NCBI RefSeq assembly: GCF_900112815.1
Contig: NZ_FOND01000013.1
Location: 1 to 64,000, forward strand
Origin: Blastococcus tunisiensis
GTDB taxonomy: Bacteria; Actinomycetota; Actinomycetes; Mycobacteriales; Geodermatophilaceae
Direction of reading: 5' to 3'
Length of the DNA stretch: 64,000 nt
The notes under the pieces were generated by a model that did no database searches, had not been told where the DNA came from, and saw only the letters and a program-made list of their open reading frames with translations. Shown in pieces: positions 19,820 to 30,495 of this stretch. The position numbers and the translations under genes are program-made. Position 1 is the stretch's first letter. Each line of letters starts with the position of its first letter.

Positions 19820-21840
19820 GAGGCCACCCGACCGACCTCGGCGGTGTCCCCCGCCCCGCCGCGCCGGCTGCCGCGCTCGGCGGGCCCCTGCGGCGCCGTC
19901 GTCGCCTCGGACGGGTCCGGCGGGGCCGCCGCCGGGTCGGCGATGGCCGCCTGCACCGCCTCGGCCGTCCGCCGGCCGATGCCGGGAACCGCCGTCAGCT
20001 CCTCGACGGTGGCCGCCCGCAGCCGCTTGAGCGAACCGAACTGCTTCATCAACGCCTTCCGCCGCGACTCCCCGAGACCCGGGACATCGTCCAACATCGA
20101 CACCAGCATGCTGGTCGACCGCTTCTGCCGGTGGTACGTGATGGCGAACCTATGTGCCTCGTCCCGCACCCGCTGGAGGAGGTAGAGCGCCTCCGAGGTC
20201 CGCGGCAGGATGACCGGGTCGTTGTCCCCGGGCAGCCAGACCTCCTCCATCCGCTTCGCGAGCCCGCAGACGGCGACGTCGACGATGCCGAGTTCCGTCA
20301 GTGACCGGCTGGCGGCCGCGACCTGCGGTGCACCGCCGTCGACGACCAGCAGGTTCGGCGGGTAGGCGAACCTGCGGGGCCGGCCCTCCTCGGCGGCGAC
20401 GCCCTGCTCGTCGCGACGGTCGGCCTCGTCCTTGAGGTGCCGGGCGAACCGGCGGCGGACGACCTCCGCCATCGCGGCCGTGTCGTCGGTGCCCTCGGCG
20501 ACGGAGAACCGCCGGTAGTCGGACTTCTTGGCCAGACCGTCCTCGAAGACCACCATGCTGGCGACCACGTTGGTGCCCTGGACGTGCGAGATGTCGATGC
20601 ACTCGATGCGCAGCGGCGCATCGGGCAGCTCCAGTGCCTCCTGCAGCTCGGAGAGCGCCAGGGACCGGGCAGTGAGGTCGCTGGCCCGCTTCACCCGGTG
20701 CCGGGCGAAGGCCTCCTTGGCGTTGCGCTCCACCGTCTCGAGCAGGCTGCGCTTGTCGCCGCGCTGCGGCACGCGTAGCGACACCCGCCCGCCCCGGAGC
20801 TCCTCGAGCAGTTCGACGTAGACGTCGGCGTCGTCGGGCAGCTCCGGGACGAGCACCTCCCGCGGCACGGCCTCCCCCGCCTCGCCGACGCCCGTCGCCT
20901 CGTCGACGCCGCCGTACACCTGGAGCAGGAACTGCTCGACCAGCTCCCCGGTGGTCACCGCCTCCACCTTGTCGACGATCCAGCCGCGCTGCCCCCGGAC
21001 CCGGCCACCCCGGACGTGGAAGACCTGGACGGCGGCCTCCAGCTCGTCCTGGGCGAACGCCACGACGTCGGCGTCCGTCCCGTCCCCGAGGACGACGGCC
21101 TGCTTCTCCAGTGCCCGCCGGAGCGCGCCCAGGTCGTCGCGCAGCCGGGCCGCCTTCTCGAACTCCAGCGCCTCGGACGCCGCCGCCATCTCGCGCTCGA
21201 GGCGCTTGATCATCGACTCGGTCTTCCCGGCCATGAAGTCGCAGAAGTCGTCGACGATCCCGCGGTGCTCGTCGGCGCTGACCCGCCCCACGCAGGGCGC
21301 CGCACACTTGCCGATGTACCCGAGCAGGCAGGGGCGGCCGATCTGACCGGCCCGCTTGAAGACGCCGTTCGAGCAGGTGCGGGCCGGGAAGACGCGGGTC
21401 AGCGTGTCGAGGGTCTCCCGGATCGCCCAGGCGTGGGCGTAGGGCCCGAAGTAGCGGACGCCCTTCTTCTTCGGCCCGCGCATCACCTGCAGCCGCGGGT
21501 ACTCCTCGTTCAGCGTCACGGCCAGCGACGGGTAGCTCTTGTCGTCGCGGTAGCGGACGTTGAACCGCGGGTCGAACTCCTTGATCCAGTTGTACTCGAG
21601 CTGGAGGGCCTCGACCTCGGTGCCGACGACGGTCCAGTCCACGCCGGCCGCCGTCGTCACCATCTGCCGGGTGCGCGGGTGCAGGCCGGCCACGTCGGCG
21701 AAGTAGCTGTTCAGCCGCTGCCGCAGGCTCTTGGCCTTGCCGACGTAGATGACCCGGCCGCTCGGGTCGCGGAACCGGTAGACCCCCGGTGACTCCGGGA
21801 TGCTGCCGACCGCCGGTCGGTACGTCGACGGGTCGGCCAT
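19816..21840 (-). CDS. uvrC: Excinuclease ABC subunit C
   Basis: The dual-incision nuclease of nucleotide excision repair. The 674-aa protein has the N-terminal GIY-YIG domain ([25 protein letters not shown], about 19-43), the Cys-rich [28 protein letters not shown] region, a UVR motif (about 205-240), the RNase H-like C-terminal nuclease ([23 protein letters not shown]), and a terminal helix-hairpin-helix pair ([18 protein letters not shown]...[12 protein letters not shown]). It heads the uvrC-rapZ-yvcK-whiA operon. A TAATGT -10 hexamer lies 6 nt before ATG, suggesting a leaderless mRNA. Confidence 0.97.
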   Translation of the reverse strand: MADPSTYRPAVGSIPESPGVYRFRDPSGRVIYVGKAKSLRQRLNSYFADVAGLHPRTRQMVTTAAGVDWTVVGTEVEALQLEYNWIKEFDPRFNVRYRDDKSYPSLAVTLNEEYPRLQVMRGPKKKGVRYFGPYAHAWAIRETLDTLTRVFPARTCSNGVFKRAGQIGRPCLLGYIGKCAAPCVGRVSADEHRGIVDDFCDFMAGKTESMIKRLEREMAAASEALEFEKAARLRDDLGALRRALEKQAVVLGDGTDADVVAFAQDELEAAVQVFHVRGGRVRGQRGWIVDKVEAVTTGELVEQFLLQVYGGVDEATGVGEAGEAVPREVLVPELPDDADVYVELLEELRGGRVSLRVPQRGDKRSLLETVERNAKEAFARHRVKRASDLTARSLALSELQEALELPDAPLRIECIDISHVQGTNVVASMVVFEDGLAKKSDYRRFSVAEGTDDTAAMAEVVRRRFARHLKDEADRRDEQGVAAEEGRPRRFAYPPNLLVVDGGAPQVAAASRSLTELGIVDVAVCGLAKRMEEVWLPGDNDPVILPRTSEALYLLQRVRDEAHRFAITYHRQKRSTSMLVSMLDDVPGLGESRRKALMKQFGSLKRLRAATVEELTAVPGIGRRTAEAVQAAIADPAAAPPDPSEATTAPQGPAERGSRRGGAGDTAEVGRVAS

Positions 21841-21846
21841 GGCTCC

Positions 21847-21852
21847 ACATTA
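21847..21852 (-). promoter_or_regulatory. -10 hexamer TAATGT, leaderless uvrC promoter
   Basis: TAATGT on the minus strand ends 6 nt before the uvrC ATG, which places the transcription start on the A of ATG. No clear -35 box is visible. Confidence 0.5.
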
Positions 21853-21931
21853 GGTCTCCGCACCGACAGCACGTCGGGGGCCGGACCCGCCCGCCCCTGG
21901 CGTCACACCGGCGCGGCGCCACCCGCCCCGG

Positions 21932-22249
21932 TCAGCGCGGAACGGTGGGTACCGGCCGCGCGCGGTGCGGCAGGCGGCCGACCGGGCCCGCGGCGGCCGC
22001 ACCCACGTGCTGTGCGAGCGCGATCCCCCGGGCGGCGAGCGCGAGGGCGCAGAGCGCGCCCACCGCGCCGACCGGCACCGCCAGCAGCATCGGCACCGCG
22101 TCGCCCGTGGCCAGGAGGACCGAACCGGCGACCACGGCGAGCAGCACCAGCCCGGACCGCACCCGCGGCCCGGCGTCCGCGGGCCGGGCGCCGAACGGCG
22201 CGCCGGTGGTGGACATGTCCGGGTCGCACCCAGGCGTGAGCGTGGTCAT
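21932..22249 (-). CDS. Small protein with two membrane segments, 105 aa
   Basis: ATG at 22249 follows GAGGAGGCAGCGG, a strong ribosome-binding site. The product has a 30-residue polar N-terminus, two hydrophobic segments (about 33-48, SGLVLLAVVAGSVLLA, and about 53-75, PMLLAVPVGAVGALCALALAARG) and a basic, Pro-rich tail. I do not recognise a family. It is divergent from the retron, with 136 bp between its start and the retron RNA, and lies 91 bp before uvrC. Two-TM effectors accompany some retrons, so a link is conceivable, but simple co-location with uvrC is equally likely. Confidence 0.65.
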   Translation of the reverse strand: MTTLTPGCDPDMSTTGAPFGARPADAGPRVRSGLVLLAVVAGSVLLATGDAVPMLLAVPVGAVGALCALALAARGIALAQHVGAAAAGPVGRLPHRARPVPTVPR

Positions 22250-22384
22250 CCGCTGCCTCCTCGCTGCCACCGGATGCCACCACAGGGTGACCTCCGTCAC
22301 AGGGACCCTAGGCTGCGAGGGCCGCCGGCTCAAGGTCGCCCCTCCGCGGGGTGATCGGCCGGGCCGGAACCCCTACGGTGGCCC

Positions 22385-22546
22385 GGTGCGCGGCGGGGCG
22401 GGCAGGACGACCGGTGAGGACCGGTTCTCCCGGGGCAACCCCGGGGATCGCACTGTTCCCGAGCATCTCGTCAACCGCCAGGCCGTGCGCTCCGCGCACC
22501 TGATGGCGCCTCGATCAGGGGCTGGCTGCCCGCCCCGCCGCGCACT
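22385..22546 (+). ncRNA. Putative retron msr-msd non-coding RNA
   Basis: A perfect 20-bp inverted repeat, arms 22386-22405 (begins GTGCGCGG) and 22526-22545 (ends CCGCGCAC), plus a G-U pair outside, fits the a1/a2 stem of a retron RNA. Just inside a1 are two msr-like hairpins: ACCGGT-GAGG-ACCGGT (22410-22425) and CCCGGGG-CAA-CCCCGGG (22429-22445). An msd-like fold follows: GATCG (22446-22450) with CGATC (22512-22516), CGAG-CAT-CTCG (22460-22470), and CGCCA/TGGCG (22476-22480/22504-22508) around GTGCGC-TCC-GCGCAC (22485-22499). The branch G should lie near 22405-22406. The RNA ends 8 nt before the reverse transcriptase. The msDNA would be about 80 nt. Confidence 0.75.
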
Positions 22547-22552
22547 CCCCTC

Positions 22553-23908
22553 GTGACCGCCCCCGGCGGCCGGCGGGCCGCGGGAACCGCGGCCGGGATC
22601 GCCACCGCGCTGCTCGCCGGCCGCTGGCAGCGCCGGGAGATGGTCCGCCGGACGGCGGTCGCCCTCGGTCTGCCCCGGGCCCCCCGCTGGGTGGGCACGC
22701 TGGTCGGTGAGGTGCTGGCCGCCTACCGCGACCCGCCGGTCGACCGGCCACGGGAGCTCGCCGGCTTCGTCCGGGCGACGGCCGGCTGGGCCCGCGGCTG
22801 GGCCGCCGTCCCGCAGCCCCGGATCGTCCGGTGGCAGCCGGTGCCGACGGCGCTGGTCCGCCGTCGCCACGGCGTCGCCGGTCTGCCGGACCTGGCGGCG
22901 CTCGCCCGGCTGCTGGACGTCGACGCCGGCGAGCTGGCCTGGTTCGCCGACACCCACCGGCTCGAGCGCACGGTCGGCGAGCGGCTGCGGCACTACCGGT
23001 GGACCACCGCCGGCGACCGGCTGCTGGCGGTGCCCAAGCCGCGGCTGAAGGAGGTGCAGCGGCGGCTGCTGCGGCACGTCGTCGGACCGCTCGGGGTGCA
23101 CGACGCCGCGCACGGGTGCGTGCCCGGCCGGTCGGTCCGCACGGCGGTGTCCCCGCACGCCGGCGCCGACCAGCTCCTGCAGCTGGACCTCGAGTCGTTC
23201 TTCGCCGGCATCGCCGCGGAGCGGGTCCACGGACTGCTGCGGTCCGTCGGTGGGCTGCCCGAGCCGGTGGCGCGCACGGTGACGGGTCTGGTGACCACCG
23301 TGGTGCCGAGGTCGGTGTGGCGGCAGCTCCCGGTGCCGGACGACGCCGGGCGGCACGAGCGGCTCGGCCGGCGTCTCGCCGTGCCACACCTGCCGCAGGG
23401 GGCGCCGACCTCCCCTGCGCTGGCGAACCTGGTGTGCTTCCGCCTGGACCGTCGCCTCGACGGCCTCGCGGCGTCGTTCGGGGCGGTCTACACCCGCTAC
23501 GTGGACGACCTGACCTTCAGCGGCGATCGCGGGATCGACCGCGGCCGGTTCGAGCAGCTGGCCGGGGAGATCGTGCGGGAGGAGGGCTTCCGGCCGAACC
23601 GGGCCAAGACCCGCTCCACCACGTCGGCCGGTCGCCAGTCCGTGCTGGGGACGGTCGTCAACGTCCGGCCGACCCTGCCGCGACCCGAACGGGACGCCCT
23701 GCGGGCGCTGCTGCACAACTGCGCGACGCACGGCTGGCGCACCCAGGTCCGCGACCACGACCCGGCGACCTTCCGCGACCACGTGCTCGGCCGGGTCGCG
23801 TGGGCGTCGTCGATCGACCCGGTCCTCGGGGCACGGCTGCGCGCCCAGGCCGAGCGGATCGACTGGTCGTCCGGCCCGGACGGGACGGCCGCTCCCGCGC
23901 CGGCCTGA
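22553..23908 (+). CDS. Retron-type reverse transcriptase
   Basis: A 451-aa RNA-directed DNA polymerase expected to prime from a 2'-OH of its own msr RNA and copy msd into msDNA. Seen: RT1 KPRLKEVQRRLL (162-173), GCVPGRSVRTAVSPH (188-202) with AVSPH in the NAxxH position, RT3 LQLDLESFF with Asp212, PQGAPTSPALANLV (281-294), the catalytic YVDDLTFSGD (316-325), and VLGTVVN (364-370) in the VTG position. No maturase or endonuclease domain is present, arguing against group II introns. The first 160 residues form a helical extension of the long retron type. Codon use matches the host. Starts at GTG, 8 nt after a2; converges on uvrA. Confidence 0.9.
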   Translation: MTAPGGRRAAGTAAGIATALLAGRWQRREMVRRTAVALGLPRAPRWVGTLVGEVLAAYRDPPVDRPRELAGFVRATAGWARGWAAVPQPRIVRWQPVPTALVRRRHGVAGLPDLAALARLLDVDAGELAWFADTHRLERTVGERLRHYRWTTAGDRLLAVPKPRLKEVQRRLLRHVVGPLGVHDAAHGCVPGRSVRTAVSPHAGADQLLQLDLESFFAGIAAERVHGLLRSVGGLPEPVARTVTGLVTTVVPRSVWRQLPVPDDAGRHERLGRRLAVPHLPQGAPTSPALANLVCFRLDRRLDGLAASFGAVYTRYVDDLTFSGDRGIDRGRFEQLAGEIVREEGFRPNRAKTRSTTSAGRQSVLGTVVNVRPTLPRPERDALRALLHNCATHGWRTQVRDHDPATFRDHVLGRVAWASSIDPVLGARLRAQAERIDWSSGPDGTAAPAPA

Positions 23909-23912
23909 CCGA

Positions 23913-23940
23913 CCCCCTGGCGGGGGCCGGCCCGGCCGGC
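23913..23940. terminator. GC-rich hairpins between retron RT and uvrA
   Basis: CCCCC-TGGC-GGGGG (23913-23926) and GCCGG-CCCGG-CCGGC (23926-23940) lie between the convergent stop codons of the reverse transcriptase and uvrA and may end both transcripts. Confidence 0.35.
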
Positions 23941-23944
23941 GGGA

Positions 23945-26836
<2,892 letters not shown>

Positions 26837-27042
26837 GTGATCCCTGTCGGTCGCTGGTGCTGGAATGCGGTCGAGCGGGCCGGCCCCGGGTGGCGGCCGG
26901 CGGTGGTGCGGGCCGCGGCGGTGCGCGGCGGCTGGTTCCGGTGGGAGCAAGACGCTGCCGCGGGTGGCTGTTCCCGCGCGCCCGCGCGTCCCCCTGTCGC
27001 CCCCGTCACGGCCGGCCGCCGATCAGCGCGCCGCGGCCGCGG

Positions 27043-28509
27043 TCAGGCGGGGACCTCGGCGGTGGGCACGGTGGGGTCGAAGACGGGTGCGTAGCGCCGC
27101 CACGGCTGCAGCCGTTCCAGCTCTCCGGCAAGCCAGAGTAGTCGCCCCTCCGCGCCCGGGGGGCCGACGAGCTGGACGGCCGCCGGCAGCCCGTCGGGCC
27201 GGATCCCGGCGGGCACCACGGCCGCCGGGAGACCCGCGAGGTTCCACGCCGCCGTCCACGGGGCCCACCGTGCGTTCGCCGTGATGTTGGCCAGGAAGCC
27301 GCGCTCGTGCCACGGCCGGGCGGCCAGCGGCGGACCGGTGGTCACCGGGGTGAGCAGGACGTCGAGGACCTCCCCTGCCCCCGGCGCGACGCCCTCCTGG
27401 CCGAAGAAGGCCGTCATGCGCTCCCGGAACCGCTGCGCCGTGCGGGGCCGGACCAGGCCGGCGCGCCGCACCAGCCGGCCGACGGCGGCGTGCGTGCGGC
27501 TGCGCGGCTGCAGCGCGGAGCAGTCGAGGCCCAGGTGCTCGGCGTCGTCGTGCGCGCCGGCCATCCAGCGCGTCAGGGCGCCCGCGGCCGGCCCGAGGGT
27601 GATCGGCGGGTCCTTCCGCACGACCGTGTGCCCGGCCGCGGCGAGGCGGGCGACGACCGCCTCCACGGCGGCGAGGGTGGCGGCGTCCGCGCGGACACCG
27701 GGCACGGGCGACCGGGTGGACAGCGCGATGCGCAGCGGCCGGCCGGGGGGCTCCGGAGCGGCCGGCTCCTCTCCCGCCAGGACCGCGGACGCGACCGCCA
27801 GGTCGCCGACCGTCGTCGCGAGCGCGCCGTTCTCCGCCATGCCCGACCAGCTGTCGGCCCCGATCCCGGCGGGGACGACTCCCCTGCCCGGCTTCAGGGT
27901 GACCAGCCCGCAGGCCGCGGCCGGCAGGCGGAGGGAACCCATGCCGTCGTTCCCGTGGGCGAGGGGCACCGAGCCCGAGGCCACCGCCGCCGCGCTCCCG
28001 CCCGAGCTGCCGGCGGGTGACCGGGCGGTGTCCCAGGGGTTCCGGCTGACCGTGCCGGGGCCGTCGGTGGCGGCGTAGAGGCAGAGCTCCGGCGCGCGGG
28101 TGATGCCCACGACGATCGCGCCCGCCTTGCGCAGCCGCGCGACGACCGGGTGGTCCCGCGGCTCGGGGCCCGTGGTGCAGGCCGGGGAGCCGTCGGTGCA
28201 CACCTCACCGGCCACGGCGACGTTGTCCTTGACCGCGATCGGCACCCCCGCCAGCGGCAGCGCGAAGCGGGTCAGCGCCGTGTCGACGGCGTGCGCCTCG
28301 GCGAGCACCGCCTCCCGCCGCACCACGCGGAAGGCCCCCACACGGGCGTCGACGGCGTCGATGTGGTCGAGGTGGGCCCGGACCACGTCGACCGCCGTCA
28401 CCTCGCCGGACCGCACGAGCCGCGCGATCTCGGTGGCCGGCAGCCCGACGGTGCGGGAGGCGCTCCCCGCAGCGGCCCGGTTGCCGTCGAGAGCTCCGCT
28501 AGCGTCCAT
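27043..28509 (-). CDS. Amidase (amidase-signature family)
   Basis: A 488-aa amidase-signature hydrolase acting on an unknown amide. The catalytic triad can be traced: Lys in PIAVKDNVAVAGEV, the cis-Ser in SPAGSSGGSAAAVASG, and the Ser nucleophile in GNDGMGSLRLPAAACGLVTLKP (MGSLRLPA in place of the usual GGSIRxPA). The ATG at 28509 is chosen over a longer frame because a TACGGT -10 hexamer lies 6 nt before it. It is divergent from the MBL-fold gene. Not part of GatCAB: no gatB or gatC is adjacent and the length and context differ. Confidence 0.88.
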   Translation of the reverse strand: MDASGALDGNRAAAGSASRTVGLPATEIARLVRSGEVTAVDVVRAHLDHIDAVDARVGAFRVVRREAVLAEAHAVDTALTRFALPLAGVPIAVKDNVAVAGEVCTDGSPACTTGPEPRDHPVVARLRKAGAIVVGITRAPELCLYAATDGPGTVSRNPWDTARSPAGSSGGSAAAVASGSVPLAHGNDGMGSLRLPAAACGLVTLKPGRGVVPAGIGADSWSGMAENGALATTVGDLAVASAVLAGEEPAAPEPPGRPLRIALSTRSPVPGVRADAATLAAVEAVVARLAAAGHTVVRKDPPITLGPAAGALTRWMAGAHDDAEHLGLDCSALQPRSRTHAAVGRLVRRAGLVRPRTAQRFRERMTAFFGQEGVAPGAGEVLDVLLTPVTTGPPLAARPWHERGFLANITANARWAPWTAAWNLAGLPAAVVPAGIRPDGLPAAVQLVGPPGAEGRLLWLAGELERLQPWRRYAPVFDPTVPTAEVPA

Positions 28510-28515
28510 GGCAGG

Positions 28516-28521
28516 ACCGTA
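28516..28521 (-). promoter_or_regulatory. -10 hexamer TACGGT, likely leaderless amidase promoter
   Basis: TACGGT on the minus strand ends 6 nt before the amidase ATG, which would start the transcript on the A of ATG. No clear -35 box. Confidence 0.4.
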
Positions 28522-28558
28522 ACCGCGGTCGCCGACACTTTCCGATCGGAGTCCTGAG

Positions 28559-29242
28559 ATGACCAGTCCTCCCCCGGCCACGGGCCGGCCCTACACCGGC
28601 GACGTCGAGGTGGGCGGCCCCGCCGACGTGCGCGAGCTGCCTGGGCTGACGATCAGCAAGCTGGCGGTCAGCGAGATGGCGAACAACGCCTACCTGCTGC
28701 GCTGCACGGCCACCGGCGAGGGGCTGCTGATCGACGCGGCGGCCGAGCCCGAGGCCCTGCTGGCGCTGATCGGGCCGGGCAGCGTGCGGACCGTCGTCAC
28801 GACGCACGGGCACTGGGACCACCACCGGGCGCTGCCCGAGGTCGTGGCGGCGACCGGCGCCACGACCGTCGCGGGCACGGCGGACGCGGCCGATCTCCCG
28901 GTCCCCGTGCAGCGCACCGTCGAGCACGGCGACACCGTGCCGGTCGGCGATCAGGTCCTCGAGGTGGTGCACCTGCGCGGCCACACCCCGGGCAGCATCG
29001 CGCTGGTCTGGCGCGGGCCGGAGGACGCCGGCGTCCACGTCTTCACCGGCGACAGCCTGTTCCCGGGGGGTCCTGGGAGGACAACAAGTCCGGCCGACTT
29101 CACGTCGCTGATGGACGACCTGGAGGAGCGAATCTTCGGGCAGTTCGACGACAAGACGTGGTTCTACCCGGGGCACGGGAAGGACAGCACGCTCGGTGTC
29201 GAACGCCCCCACCTCGGCGAGTGGCGCGAGCGGGGCTGGTGA
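28559..29242 (+). CDS. MBL-fold metallo-hydrolase
   Basis: A 227-aa metallo-beta-lactamase-fold hydrolase. Zinc ligands visible are HGHWDH (83-88), the His of VVHLRGHTPGSIALV, the Asp of FTGDSLFPGG, and the late His of WFYPGHGKDSTLG. The substrate is not evident; glyoxalase II-like or other thioesterase/lactonase roles are typical of such short forms. A GGAG precedes the ATG. Its 3' third is of a different type from the host-like C-terminus left at 34595-34780, and two extra copies of this 3' end lie downstream, which suggests insertion events have replaced its end. Confidence 0.92.
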   Translation: MTSPPPATGRPYTGDVEVGGPADVRELPGLTISKLAVSEMANNAYLLRCTATGEGLLIDAAAEPEALLALIGPGSVRTVVTTHGHWDHHRALPEVVAATGATTVAGTADAADLPVPVQRTVEHGDTVPVGDQVLEVVHLRGHTPGSIALVWRGPEDAGVHVFTGDSLFPGGPGRTTSPADFTSLMDDLEERIFGQFDDKTWFYPGHGKDSTLGVERPHLGEWRERGW

Positions 29243-29245
29243 CGC

Positions 29246-30100
29246 GTGGACTCTGACGATGAGAAGCAGATAGTCCGCCGGGCGGCAGTTCCTCATGACC
29301 CCGTCCCGGCGGCGGACGACCTCAGCTCGCTCGTCCACGGGCAGGACGACGAGGCAGAGGCCTACGCCCGCGCGTTTATGGTCAAGCTCCTGCGCCTCCG
29401 TGGCGTACGGGTCGACCGGGAGCAGTTCCTCACCGCGGAGCTGCGGCGCAGCGGTGCGGCGGGGGACGTCGTCGCGCGGGCCGTCAAGGACCGCCCTGCG
29501 GCCGCGGGCGTGACACCGGGGACGCTCGAGGAGATCGCCCGCCGGTCGATCGCCTTCGAGACCAGGAAGTCCGCGGGCTTGTCGTTCGCCGCGGGACTGC
29601 CCGGGGGCTGGGCCCTTGTCGGCACCGTTCCCGGCGACATCGCCCAGTACTACGTGCACGCGTTCCGCGTCATGCAGAAGCTCGCGTACCTCTACGGGTG
29701 GCAGTCGCTCCTCGACGACATCGACGACGTGGACGACGAGACGCTGGGCAAGCTCGGCACGTTCCTCGGCGTGATGATGGGCGTCGCCGGTGCAAGCTCC
29801 GCGCTGACCGGCTTCGCCAACAACATCGCGCGCCCGGCGCTGCAGAAGCAGCTGGCGGGCAAGGCGCTCACCAAGACGACCTACTACCCGCTGGTCAAGC
29901 AGACGTTGAAGCGCGTTGGCGTGCAGATCAACAAGCAGGTCTTCGCCAAGACGGTGACGAAGGTCGTGCCTGTGCTCGGAGGCGTGATGTCAGGCGGCCT
30001 CACCTGGGCGAGCCTGCGGACGGGGTCGACCCGGCTCGCGAAGCACCTCCGGACGTTGCCGCCGGCGTTGCCCGAGCCGATCAGTGCGACGGAGGACTGA
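29246..30100 (+). CDS. EcsC-like protein
   Basis: A 284-aa protein starting at GTG 29246, 3 bp after the MBL stop. The central region SAGLSFAAGLPGGWALVGTVPGDIAQYYVHAFRVMQKLAYLYGW, followed by a Gly/Ala-rich hydrophobic LGTFLGVMMGVAGASSALTGFANNIARPAL and KVVPVLGGVMSGGLTWASLRTGSTRLAKHL, matches EcsC-family proteins, whose biochemical role is unknown. The hydrophobic stretches could be membrane-associated. It is the cargo between the first and second MBL 3' ends. Tight spacing to the MBL gene suggests shared transcription. Confidence 0.65.
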   Translation: MDSDDEKQIVRRAAVPHDPVPAADDLSSLVHGQDDEAEAYARAFMVKLLRLRGVRVDREQFLTAELRRSGAAGDVVARAVKDRPAAAGVTPGTLEEIARRSIAFETRKSAGLSFAAGLPGGWALVGTVPGDIAQYYVHAFRVMQKLAYLYGWQSLLDDIDDVDDETLGKLGTFLGVMMGVAGASSALTGFANNIARPALQKQLAGKALTKTTYYPLVKQTLKRVGVQINKQVFAKTVTKVVPVLGGVMSGGLTWASLRTGSTRLAKHLRTLPPALPEPISATED

Positions 30101-30101
30101 A

Positions 30102-30110
30102 CTTCCCCGG
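30102..30110 (+). repeat. CTTCCCCGG repeat at islet junctions
   Basis: CTTCCCCGG occurs at 30102-30110, 30172-30180 and 34594-34602. The last two lie at the LFPGG codons of MBL 3'-end fragments; the first lies right after the EcsC-like stop. CTTCCCC also occurs at 34576-34582. This could be the core at which cargo modules joined. Confidence 0.35.
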
Positions 30111-30130
30111 GCTCACGGCTCCAGGCAGGT

Positions 30131-30355
30131 CAGGACGACGCAGGTGTGCACGCCTTCACCGCGGACAGCATCTTCCCCGGCGGTCCTGGGTTGACAAGAA
30201 ATCCAACCGACTTCACGTCGCTGGTGGACGACTTGGAGGACCGGATCTTCGGTCGGCCGGACGAGGGCACCTGGTTCTACCCCGGACACGGGAAGGACAG
30301 CACACTTGGCGTGGAGCGGCCCCACGTTCCGGAGTGGCGGGCGCGGGGCTGGTAG
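30131..30355 (+). pseudogene. MBL-fold gene 3'-end fragment (second copy)
   Basis: In frame from 30131 to TAG at 30353-30355, about 74 codons match the C-terminal third of the intact MBL gene: DDAGVHAFTADSIFPGG, DFTSLVDDLEDRIFG, WFYPGHGKDSTLGVERPH and EWRARGW. The zinc-site HGHWDH part is absent, so it is not a working enzyme. Nucleotide similarity to the intact gene is high (shared blocks GGTCCTGGG and CGACTTCACGTCGCTG). It separates the EcsC-like gene from the YobI-like gene. Confidence 0.85.
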
Positions 30356-30495
30356 TCGGTGCCCCACAACCTCAAGGAGTTGCGCTCCCAAGGAGAGCGC
30401 CGCTGAAGGCGGCCTTAGGGACGCTCCGTCCAGGGTTCTATCGCGCGCTTGTGTAGCGGCGACCCGCCGACAGGGGTTCCTCGCCGCGCGCAGCT

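Noticed and set aside
22553-23908. Group II intron maturase or diversity-generating retroelement RT
   Set aside because: No maturase or HNH domain, no intron-like flanks, no template/variable repeat or Avd gene; the adjacent a1/a2 repeat fits a retron.
30113-30391. 92-aa minus-strand frame in the second MBL fragment
   Set aside because: It is the antisense of the MBL 3'-end copy and has no start signals.
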